NCBI GenBank assembly: GCA_003023665.1
Contig: PXYR01000019.1
Location: forward strand, 1 to 5,020
DNA from: Bacteroidota bacterium
Lineage (GTDB): Bacteria; Bacteroidota; Bacteroidia; Flavobacteriales; Schleiferiaceae
DNA length: 5,020 bases
Direction: 5' to 3'
Under the pieces are notes generated by a model. The model was not told the DNA's origin, ran no database searches, and saw nothing but the letters and a program-made list of their open reading frames with translations. This document shows, one piece after another, positions 1 to 5,020 of this stretch (its first letter is position 1; every line of letters begins with the position of its first letter). A program made the translations under genes and the position numbers.

Positions 1-64
1 ACACGCCGGACTTAAAATCCTGTGGACAGTAATGTCCGTGCCGGTTCGACCCCGGCCCGGGGCA
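1..64 (+). tRNA. tRNA-Leu (anticodon UAA), 3' part, 5' end outside window
   Basis: The sequence reads from the end of the D arm to the discriminator base. The seven-base anticodon loop is 11-17 with anticodon TAA at 13-15, which decodes UUA leucine. A long variable arm with a GGAC/GTCC stem (24-27 with 34-37) marks a class II tRNA, as expected for Leu. The T arm is GCCGG-TTCGACC-CCGGC (40-56), the 3' acceptor strand is 57-63 and the discriminator is A64. The next bases are CAC rather than CCA, so the CCA end is probably added after transcription, as is common in Bacteroidota. The anticodon stem CCGGA/TCCTG has one C.U mismatch (7 with 21). The 5' acceptor and most of the D arm are missing because of the window edge, so the acceptor pairing cannot be checked. 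Confidence 0.95.
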
Positions 65-70
65 CACAAA

Positions 71-99
71 GCCCGCCTTTTATAGGTGGGCTTTTTTTT
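71..99 (+). terminator. Rho-independent terminator after tRNA-Leu
   Basis: GCCCGCC (71-77) pairs with GGTGGGC (85-91), including one G.U pair, around a seven-base loop. A run of eight T follows (92-99). The three A residues before the stem (68-70) can extend it against the first T residues. It lies seven bases after the tRNA 3' end, so it should end the tRNA transcript and separate it from thyA. Confidence 0.88.
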
Positions 100-169
100 G
101 TTCATTTCCCGTGGAAAACAACCCTGTTCAAAGCGTGTTCGCTAACCAAGTAAAAAGCATATTTGTTAC

Positions 170-1051
170 ATGCAGCAATACCATGATTTAGTCAAAAGAG
201 TACTTGAAGAAGGCATCCAAAAAGGAGACCGCACAGGTACAGGAACAAAGAGCGTTTTTGGGCATCAAATGCGCTTTAATTTGCAAGATGGTTTCCCTTT
301 GTTGACCACAAAAAAAGTTCATATTAAAAGTATACTTCACGAGCTTCTTTGGTTCCTTCAGGGTTCTACCAACATTGAGTATCTAGCTCAAAACAAGGTG
401 CGGATTTGGGACGATTGGCCCTATGCTGCCTACTCTAAATCAAAGGATTTTAAAGGAGAAGACATTCGTGATTTTGCAGCGAGAGTCGCTACCGACAGTG
501 ATTTTGCGAAAAAATGGGGAGAATTAGGTCCAGTGTACGGGTACCAATGGCGGTCATGGCCTGCACCTGATGGCGGAAGTATTGATCAGATTAGTCAAGT
601 TATAGACCAAATAAAAAATAACCCCAATAGCAGACGCATTATTGTTAACGCATGGAACGTTGGGTATGTTGACCAAATGGCGTTGCCACCGTGTCATGCA
701 TTCTTCCAATTCTACGTTGCTGACGGGAAGTTGAGTTGTCAATTGTACCAACGCAGTGCTGATATTTTCTTGGGCGTTCCTTTTAACATTGCTTCTTATG
801 CTTTTTTAGTTCATATGGTTGCTCAAGTATGTGGATTAGAGGTAGGTGATTTTGTACATACCCTTGGTGACGCACATATTTACAATAATCATATTGATCA
901 AGTTAAGCTGCAATTGTCTCGCGATTTTAGATCCTTGCCGAATCTAAAAATGAACAAAGAGGTTTCATCCATCTTTGAGTTTAAGTACGAAGATTTTGAA
1001 ATAGAAGGTTACGACCCACATCCACATATTCCAGGAAAAGTTGCGGTATGA
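170..1051 (+). CDS. thyA: Thymidylate synthase (ThyA type)
   Basis: This cytoplasmic enzyme methylates dUMP to dTMP with 5,10-methylene-tetrahydrofolate, releasing dihydrofolate. The 293-residue protein aligns closely with E. coli ThyA (264 residues). The N-terminal DRTGTGT motif carries the phosphate-binding Arg21. Catalytic Cys175 sits in PPCHAFFQF. Arg155-Arg156 are the phosphate-binding pair from the partner subunit, QRSAD (194-198) and Asn206 match the dUMP site, and His236/Tyr238 match the sugar-binding residues. The C-terminus, EGYDPHPHIPGKVAV, is family-like. All residues after about 118 are shifted by exactly 29 from E. coli because of an insertion at about 84-117, in the small domain where other long ThyA proteins also carry extra sequence. 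The ATG at 170 gives the expected N-terminus (MQQYHDLV), with no Shine-Dalgarno sequence upstream. The stop overlaps the folA start as ATGA, suggesting translational coupling. Confidence 0.98.
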   Translation: MQQYHDLVKRVLEEGIQKGDRTGTGTKSVFGHQMRFNLQDGFPLLTTKKVHIKSILHELLWFLQGSTNIEYLAQNKVRIWDDWPYAAYSKSKDFKGEDIRDFAARVATDSDFAKKWGELGPVYGYQWRSWPAPDGGSIDQISQVIDQIKNNPNSRRIIVNAWNVGYVDQMALPPCHAFFQFYVADGKLSCQLYQRSADIFLGVPFNIASYAFLVHMVAQVCGLEVGDFVHTLGDAHIYNNHIDQVKLQLSRDFRSLPNLKMNKEVSSIFEFKYEDFEIEGYDPHPHIPGKVAV

Positions 1052-1539
1052 TTTTAAAAGCAATTGTGGCCTACGCAGAAAACAGGGTAATTGGCAAAAA
1101 TAACGACCTCATTTGGCACTTGCCAGACGATCTTAAGCATTTCAAAAGTCATACGGCGGGAAAGACAATCATCATGGGACGTAAAACCTGGGACAGCCTA
1201 GGTGGTCGACCTTTACCTAATCGAAGACACATAGTTATCACGCGAAAAAAAGATTTTGTTGCAAAAGGCGCGGAGGTTACCCATAGCCTTGAAGAGGCTA
1301 TTCAAATAGCAAAAGCAGAGGAAGAGGTATATATCGTTGGCGGTGCTCAGATTTATGCTTTGTCTATGCCAATGATTGATGTATTAGAAATAACAGAAGT
1401 GCATGCCGCATTTGACGGTGATGCCTACTTTCCAACTTTTAATACTGCCAATTTTGAATTAATTTCACAGCATTACCACCCAACGGATGAAAATCACCAA
1501 TTTTCATTCACTTTTAAGACTTGGGTGCGAAAAGCATAA
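1048..1539 (+). CDS. folA: Dihydrofolate reductase
   Basis: This cytoplasmic enzyme reduces dihydrofolate to tetrahydrofolate with NADPH, recycling the product of the thymidylate synthase encoded just upstream. At 163 residues it has the normal bacterial DHFR length. Visible motifs are the N-terminal strand and Met20-type loop (VIGKNNDLIWHLP), the catalytic acid Asp28 in PDDLKHFK, MGRKTWDSLGGRPLP (43-57) for cofactor binding, Arg59 as the likely glutamate-tail contact, VGGAQIY (97-103) for the NADPH diphosphate, and Thr116 at the position equivalent to E. coli Thr113. The start codon lies inside the thyA stop (ATGA, 4-nt overlap), so it is probably co-translated with thyA. The trimethoprim/folate pocket shows no obvious unusual change by eye. 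Confidence 0.98.
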   Translation: MILKAIVAYAENRVIGKNNDLIWHLPDDLKHFKSHTAGKTIIMGRKTWDSLGGRPLPNRRHIVITRKKDFVAKGAEVTHSLEEAIQIAKAEEEVYIVGGAQIYALSMPMIDVLEITEVHAAFDGDAYFPTFNTANFELISQHYHPTDENHQFSFTFKTWVRKA

Positions 1540-1552
1540 AAAAACCTATCAA

Positions 1553-3553
1553 ATGAAAAAATTATTCGCTCTACTCATTTTAGGCTGCATTGTTTCGTGT
1601 TCGCAGTCACCAAATCAAACCGCTCAACTATCGTCGGCATTTCCACTGGAGCATTTGGACACCAATGTACATGCTTGTGATGATTTCTTTCAATATACCT
1701 CTGGCGGCTGGCGGGAGGCTAATCCCATACCCGAGACAGAGGTGCGTTGGGGAGAATTCAATAAGCTTCGCGAAACCAATAAACAACGATTGAAGGATTT
1801 ATTTAACGAAGTTGCTGCAGGAGCCTATTCAAAAGGTTCAGATGAGCAATTGATTGGTGATTTGGTTGCATCCGGTATGGATAGCGTGGCAAGAAATGAA
1901 AGAGGAACAAGTGAATTAACCCCCTTTTTAGTTGAGGTTGATGGTATCAATTCCTTAGAGGAACTTTTTGTACTAATGGCCCAGAATAAATTCTATGGGG
2001 TGAGCGCACCAGTGAATGCCTACGTGAGAACAGATGCTAAAAATTCCAAAGCGCATGCTCTTTACGTAGGACAAGGCGGTATTGGACTTCCCGATAGAGA
2101 ATACTACCTGCGCAATGATGAGGAAAGTATGGGTATTCAAGAAGCATATAGAAATCATATTGCGACCATGGCAGAACTCACTGGAATTTCTATTGATGAA
2201 AACGCCGTGTATGCCTTGGAATATGCTTTGGCAGAATCTATGAAGTCACGCGTAGAAATGCGAGATGCAGAGAAACGGTATAACCCAATGACCATAAGTG
2301 AATGGCAGGAGTTATGCCCGTCTTTACCAATCACCCAATACATGAATGAATTGGGGCTTCAGGATAGAGGGGTAATCAATAGTGCACCGGAATATTTTTC
2401 AAGGATGGAGTCTAAAGAATTTTCTCTGGAAACTTGGAAACAGTATCATAAATGGCACATCATAAGGGGGGCTTCAGGATCATTAAATGATGCTTTAGAA
2501 ATTGCATCTTTTGAATTCTATCAGAAGACCTTAAGGGGAAAACCCAAAATGAATCCAAGATGGAAGCGTGTTCAAGGGTCAACGGGTATGCTTGGTCAAC
2601 AGGTTGGACACCTCTACGCGGATCGATTCTTTCCAAAAGAGCACAAGGAAGAGGTTGAACAGATGGTAGAGGATTTGCGAGAAGCTTTTCGTGGACGCAT
2701 TGATCAATTAACCTGGATGTCCAATGAAACCAAGGAAAAAGCACGAATAAAACTGGATGCATTTACCTATAAAATTGGTTATCCAAACAAGTGGGAGGAT
2801 GTGAGCGATCTTGAAATTGATAGAGAAAGTTTTTTTGCTAACATGAAAAACATGTCTAAGTATTTTACTGCAAAGAACTTGGCGAAGATAGATGAGCCAG
2901 TAGATAAGAGCGAGTGGGGTATGGGTGCACATATTGTAAACGCCTATTACAATCCATTGAATAACGAAGTTGTTTTCCCAGCAGGAATTCTACAGCCACC
3001 GTTTTATAATCCTAAGGCGGATGCAGCAATTAATTACGGCGCTATCGGTGGTGTTATTGGTCACGAATTCTCTCATGGATTTGACGACCAAGGGTCTAAA
3101 TACGGCCCAGATGGTAACCTAGAAAATTGGTGGACTGCACAGGACAAGGCCCGATTTGATACACTAACCAAACAATTAGCTGATCAATATTCGTCTTACG
3201 AAGTATTACCAGGCGTGCAGGTTAATGGTCGTTTAACTTTAGGAGAAAATATTGCCGACTTAGGTGGCTTAACCCTAGCATATTACGCCTACAAGAATTG
3301 GAAAGGAACCAAAGATGTAGAGCCTATTGATGGCTTTACAGACGAGCAAAGAGTTTTTCTAGGCTGGGCACAAGTATGGCAGAGTAATGGGAGAGATGAA
3401 TACTTTAAAAATCAAGTAACAACAGACCCTCATAGCCCCGCCCAATTCCGTGTATCTGGAACCGTGAGCAATATGCCCGAATTTAGAAATGCGTTTGGTT
3501 GTGAAGACGGTGATAATCTGAAGCCTTTGGGCGAAGAAATCACTATTTGGTAA
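1553..3553 (+). CDS. M13 family zinc endopeptidase, predicted lipoprotein (neprilysin/PepO type)
   Basis: This is a predicted secreted, membrane-anchored metallopeptidase of 666 residues that would cleave oligopeptides. The N-terminus is a lipoprotein signal (MKK, hydrophobic stretch, then IVSC with lipidated Cys16). The M13 N-terminal domain starts near CDDFFQYTSGGW (42-53). The catalytic domain has NAYYNP (from 463) and FPAGILQPPF (475-484), the substrate-binding segments. HEFSH (504-508) supplies zinc ligands His504 and His508 and catalytic Glu505. ENIAD (565-569) supplies the third ligand Glu565 and Asp569. His627 and Arg633 in the DPHSPAQFRV segment match neprilysin His711 and Arg717. 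I chose the ATG at 1553 over the in-frame ATG at 1487: the later start gives a clean signal peptide and avoids a 53-nt overlap with folA. It starts 13 nt after folA with no visible terminator, so readthrough from thyA-folA is likely. The substrate is unknown. Confidence 0.95.
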   Translation: MKKLFALLILGCIVSCSQSPNQTAQLSSAFPLEHLDTNVHACDDFFQYTSGGWREANPIPETEVRWGEFNKLRETNKQRLKDLFNEVAAGAYSKGSDEQLIGDLVASGMDSVARNERGTSELTPFLVEVDGINSLEELFVLMAQNKFYGVSAPVNAYVRTDAKNSKAHALYVGQGGIGLPDREYYLRNDEESMGIQEAYRNHIATMAELTGISIDENAVYALEYALAESMKSRVEMRDAEKRYNPMTISEWQELCPSLPITQYMNELGLQDRGVINSAPEYFSRMESKEFSLETWKQYHKWHIIRGASGSLNDALEIASFEFYQKTLRGKPKMNPRWKRVQGSTGMLGQQVGHLYADRFFPKEHKEEVEQMVEDLREAFRGRIDQLTWMSNETKEKARIKLDAFTYKIGYPNKWEDVSDLEIDRESFFANMKNMSKYFTAKNLAKIDEPVDKSEWGMGAHIVNAYYNPLNNEVVFPAGILQPPFYNPKADAAINYGAIGGVIGHEFSHGFDDQGSKYGPDGNLENWWTAQDKARFDTLTKQLADQYSSYEVLPGVQVNGRLTLGENIADLGGLTLAYYAYKNWKGTKDVEPIDGFTDEQRVFLGWAQVWQSNGRDEYFKNQVTTDPHSPAQFRVSGTVSNMPEFRNAFGCEDGDNLKPLGEEITIW

Positions 3554-3565
3554 TCGTGACAGATA

Positions 3566-3581
3566 TCGCACCTTATTGCGA
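3566..3581. repeat. Small inverted repeat in the gap before the rhodanese genes
   Basis: TCGCA (3566-3570) and TGCGA (3577-3581) are perfect reverse complements around a six-base loop. There is no T run after it, so it does not look like an intrinsic terminator. It lies 11 bases before the -7 box and could be a regulator site or chance. A five-base arm is short, so confidence that it is functional is low. Confidence 0.3.
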
Positions 3582-3592
3582 AAGGACAATTG

Positions 3593-3600
3593 TAACTTTG
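3593..3600 (+). promoter_or_regulatory. Candidate Bacteroidota promoter, -7 element TAACTTTG
   Basis: TAACTTTG matches the Bacteroidota sigma-ABfr -7 consensus TAnnTTTG at every fixed base. Transcription would start a few bases downstream, giving a leader of roughly 15 nt to the ATG at 3621. The matching -33 element is weak: the nearest TTG (3576-3578) is only 14 nt upstream, shorter than the usual spacing of about 19 nt or more. An eight-base palindrome ACAATTGT (3586-3593) touches the 5' edge of the box. It lies in the only sizeable gap between the peptidase and the next gene, the right place for a promoter driving the rhodanese-thioredoxin cluster. Confidence 0.5.
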
Positions 3601-3620
3601 CTGCTTTAAAAATAAAGTCG

Positions 3621-3899
3621 ATGACAATCAACGAAGCAATCAATCATGAAAATGTGAGCCTAGTAGATGTGAGAACATCTGAAGAGGTAGCTATGGAATC
3701 TGTACCGGGCGCTGTTAATATTCCATTAGATGACATCCCAGAGCGTTGGGAAGAATTCAGAGATATGCCCCGTCCATTAGTTTTGTTCTGTCGTTCCGGT
3801 GTTCGTTCCGGCAAGGCTTTGGCCTTTTTAGAAGCTAAGGGCATTACCGACGGCATGAACGGTATGGGAGCATCTGATGTATTAATAGAATTAATGTAA
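3621..3899 (+). CDS. Small single-domain rhodanese, cytoplasmic
   Basis: This 92-residue single rhodanese domain would carry sulfane sulfur as a persulfide on its active-site cysteine. The core shows LVDVRTSEE (14-22), the PGAVNIPLDDI segment (29-39), and the active-site loop CRSGVRS (57-63) with catalytic Cys57. This is followed by the helix SGKALAFLEAKG and the late NGMGASD stretch that replaces the usual NGG. It has no signal peptide, so it should act in the cytoplasm. I chose the ATG at 3621; an upstream TTG at 3576 would add 15 residues with no family resemblance and would overlap the promoter element. Its stop shares one base with the next start (TAATG), so it is probably the first gene of a rhodanese-thioredoxin operon. 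The loop length and CRSG sequence fit a sulfur transferase rather than an arsenate reductase or Cdc25-type phosphatase; the physiological donor and acceptor are unknown. Confidence 0.9.
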   Translation: MTINEAINHENVSLVDVRTSEEVAMESVPGAVNIPLDDIPERWEEFRDMPRPLVLFCRSGVRSGKALAFLEAKGITDGMNGMGASDVLIELM

Positions 3900-4303
3900 T
3901 GGGCTGGCCTATAAAGAGCCTGTTGCTTGTTTTGGGAATGGCAACTGCTGGGTGTCAAGCTCAAAATGCACCAAAAGAAGTAGTAAATATTGATGTCAAT
4001 GTGGCTGATTTTGAGCTGATTATGGATACAATTCCCAACGGGCTGCTGCTAGATGTTAGGACTAATAATGAATTTGCTCAAGGCCATCTCCAAGGCGCTC
4101 AACAAATTGATTTTTACCGTGATGATTTTTCTGATGCACTAGACAAACTAGATAGAGAACAACCTGTTTTAATTTATTGCAGAAGTGGCAATCGTTCAGG
4201 TAAGGCAGCAAAACAAATGAAAGCGATGGGTTTTTATGCAGTGTATAACCTTGAAGGAGGTATCGGCGCATGGTCCAAAAGAGGTAAACCTGTAGCAAAG
4301 TAA
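3899..4303 (+). CDS. Exported rhodanese-like lipoprotein
   Basis: This 134-residue protein has an N-terminal lipoprotein signal (basic Lys6, hydrophobic LLLVLGMATAGC, likely lipidated Cys19, then QAQ as is common in Bacteroidota). One rhodanese domain follows: LLLDVRTNNEFAQGHLQGA (49-67), the active-site loop CRSGNRS (94-100) with Cys94, and the ending NLEGGIGAWSKRGKP (117-131), which matches the canonical rhodanese C-terminal motif. It should sit in the periplasm, anchored to a membrane. The Thr at -3 of the lipobox is less typical than Leu, so a soluble periplasmic form cannot be excluded. The start overlaps the previous stop by one base and the stop directly abuts the thioredoxin start. 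It may move sulfane sulfur outside the cytoplasm, complementing the cytoplasmic rhodanese upstream; partners are not visible. Confidence 0.92.
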   Translation: MGWPIKSLLLVLGMATAGCQAQNAPKEVVNIDVNVADFELIMDTIPNGLLLDVRTNNEFAQGHLQGAQQIDFYRDDFSDALDKLDREQPVLIYCRSGNRSGKAAKQMKAMGFYAVYNLEGGIGAWSKRGKPVAK

Positions 4304-4618
4304 ATGGCGAGTTTTAAAGAAATTATAGCCAGTGATACGCCCACGCTTATAGACTTCTTTGCAGAATGGTGTGGGCCGTGTAAAATGATGCCTCCTATTT
4401 TGAAAGACCTCAATGAACAGTTGGGCGATTCTGTTCGAATTATTAAGGTCGATGTAGACAAAAATCAAGAACTCAGTCAAGCGTTAAATGTCCAAGGGGT
4501 GCCTACTTTGGCTCTTTTTCAGTCGGGCCAAATGCTATGGCGGCAAAGTGGAGTAATCCCAGCCTTCCAATTGGCAGAGATTATTAAGGAAAAAGCTTCA
4601 ATTAAAACCCATGAATAA
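4304..4618 (+). CDS. Thioredoxin family protein, cytoplasmic
   Basis: This 104-residue protein has the whole thioredoxin fold and would reduce disulfides or persulfides. The active site is WCGPC (22-26) with Cys23 and Cys26. Asp17 matches the buried Asp26 of E. coli Trx, and the cis-proline is Pro67 in GVPTLALF. There is no signal peptide or transmembrane segment, so it acts in the cytoplasm. It is shorter at the N-terminus than E. coli TrxA and ends with LWRQSGVIPAFQLAEII, resembling the rhodanese-linked thioredoxins of Bacteroidota rather than the housekeeping copy, so I give no gene symbol. The start follows the upstream rhodanese stop with no gap, and its last eight bases overlap the next gene. 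A role in discharging rhodanese-bound sulfur is inference from this context. Confidence 0.95.
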   Translation: MASFKEIIASDTPTLIDFFAEWCGPCKMMPPILKDLNEQLGDSVRIIKVDVDKNQELSQALNVQGVPTLALFQSGQMLWRQSGVIPAFQLAEIIKEKASIKTHE

Positions 4619-5020
4619 AATAGTCACGCTTTCCTTTTTGGCCTTGGCTAGCTGTGGACTTAGTTTAGATTTAATAGAAACTGAACTACCGCCACCCGAC
4701 TATTCTAATATTGATTATTGGATAGCTCATCCAGAAAAGATGGACTTATCTGATTCTTCTTACACTGGTGAACGAATTAATCAATTTGATGTTCCAGTCT
4801 TCTTTGTGAGCCCTACGGTATACTTTCCAGAAAAAAAAGGATCTTGGAATTTAAACCCTTCCATTGACCAAGAGAAATCTCTTTTTGAAACCCCTGTAAC
4901 TTTTCAGAGCACCGCATTCAATGTGGCCGGATTTGTTTTTTCTCCAGCTTACCGTCAAAGTGCCTATCAAGTTTACAACGTTGCTCCTAATCCAATCACA
5001 AAAAGGTCTTATGATATTGC
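4611..5020 (+). CDS. DUF3089-type lipoprotein, N-terminal part (runs off window)
   Basis: A reading frame opens at ATG 4611 and stays open to the window edge (136 complete codons plus two bases). It begins with a lipoprotein signal: MNKIV, a hydrophobic stretch, then LASC with lipidated Cys15. The mature part resembles the start of DUF3089 proteins, predicted alpha/beta-hydrolase-like enzymes. Visible matches are YWIAHPEKMDLSD (36-48), the strand VPVFFVSPTVY (61-71), SWN (78-80), QSTAFN (99-104) and FSPAYRQSAY (110-119). The nucleophile and the rest of the catalytic site would lie beyond the window, so activity cannot be judged. The start lies inside the end of the thioredoxin gene in another frame, implying the same operon. 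The family call rests on recalled motifs and is moderately sure; the existence of the gene is near certain. Confidence 0.82.
   Translation, partial: MNKIVTLSFLALASCGLSLDLIETELPPPDYSNIDYWIAHPEKMDLSDSSYTGERINQFDVPVFFVSPTVYFPEKKGSWNLNPSIDQEKSLFETPVTFQSTAFNVAGFVFSPAYRQSAYQVYNVAPNPITKRSYDI

Noticed and set aside
1487..1552. Upstream in-frame ATG that would add 22 residues to the M13 peptidase
   Set aside because: It overlaps the end of folA by 53 nt and buries the lipoprotein signal peptide that begins at 1553.
1590..1793. Plus-strand 67-codon frame inside the start of the peptidase gene
   Set aside because: It is out of frame with the M13 N-terminal domain and has no family resemblance.
2460..2762. 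Minus-strand open frame of 100 codons inside the peptidase gene
   Set aside because: It lies wholly antisense to conserved M13 coding sequence and shows no domain or start signal.
3566..3581. TCGCA/TGCGA hairpin as a terminator for the peptidase transcript
   Set aside because: The stem is only five pairs and no T run follows, so it lacks the features of an intrinsic terminator.
3576..3620. TTG start extending the first rhodanese by 15 residues
   Set aside because: The added residues do not resemble a rhodanese N-terminus and are encoded across the -7 promoter box; ATG 3621 gives the normal domain start.
3644..3964. Minus-strand open frame of 106 codons opposite the first rhodanese
   Set aside because: It is antisense to a well-supported gene, has a low-complexity composition, no recognisable motif and no promoter; it is a shadow frame.

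Overview
The window looks like part of a Bacteroidota chromosome, probably Flavobacteriia or a relative. The base composition is moderately AT-rich and genes lack Shine-Dalgarno sequences. A perfect TAnnTTTG box (the Bacteroidota -7 element) precedes one gene set. Three genes encode lipoproteins, and the rhodanese/thioredoxin and DUF3089 families present are typical of that phylum. This placement is inference from style, not from a marker gene. Everything readable lies on the plus strand.

Layout: (1) Positions 1-64 are the 3' part of a tRNA-Leu(UAA), closed by a strong rho-independent terminator at 71-99. (2) A short gap leads into a folate/dTMP set: thyA (170-1051) and folA (1048-1539) overlap by ATGA. 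A large M13 zinc endopeptidase lipoprotein starts 13 nt after folA (1553-3553). (3) A 67-nt gap holds a good -7 promoter element and a small dyad. (4) A very compact cluster follows: a small cytoplasmic rhodanese (3621-3899), a lipoprotein rhodanese (3899-4303), a cytoplasmic thioredoxin (4304-4618) and the N-terminal part of a DUF3089-type lipoprotein (4611 to the window edge). Each of these genes touches or overlaps the next.

How the genes work together: ThyA makes dTMP and converts methylene-THF to dihydrofolate, which FolA reduces back to THF, so their translational coupling is functionally logical. The M13 peptidase probably shares the transcript only by position. The rhodanese-rhodanese-thioredoxin run places sulfane-sulfur carriers on both sides of the inner membrane, with a reductant able to discharge persulfides in the cytoplasm. 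This is a plausible sulfur/redox module but not a new system. I see no mobile element, CRISPR array, phage gene or defence system. The window is mostly ordinary core-genome content, with a few points worth checking.
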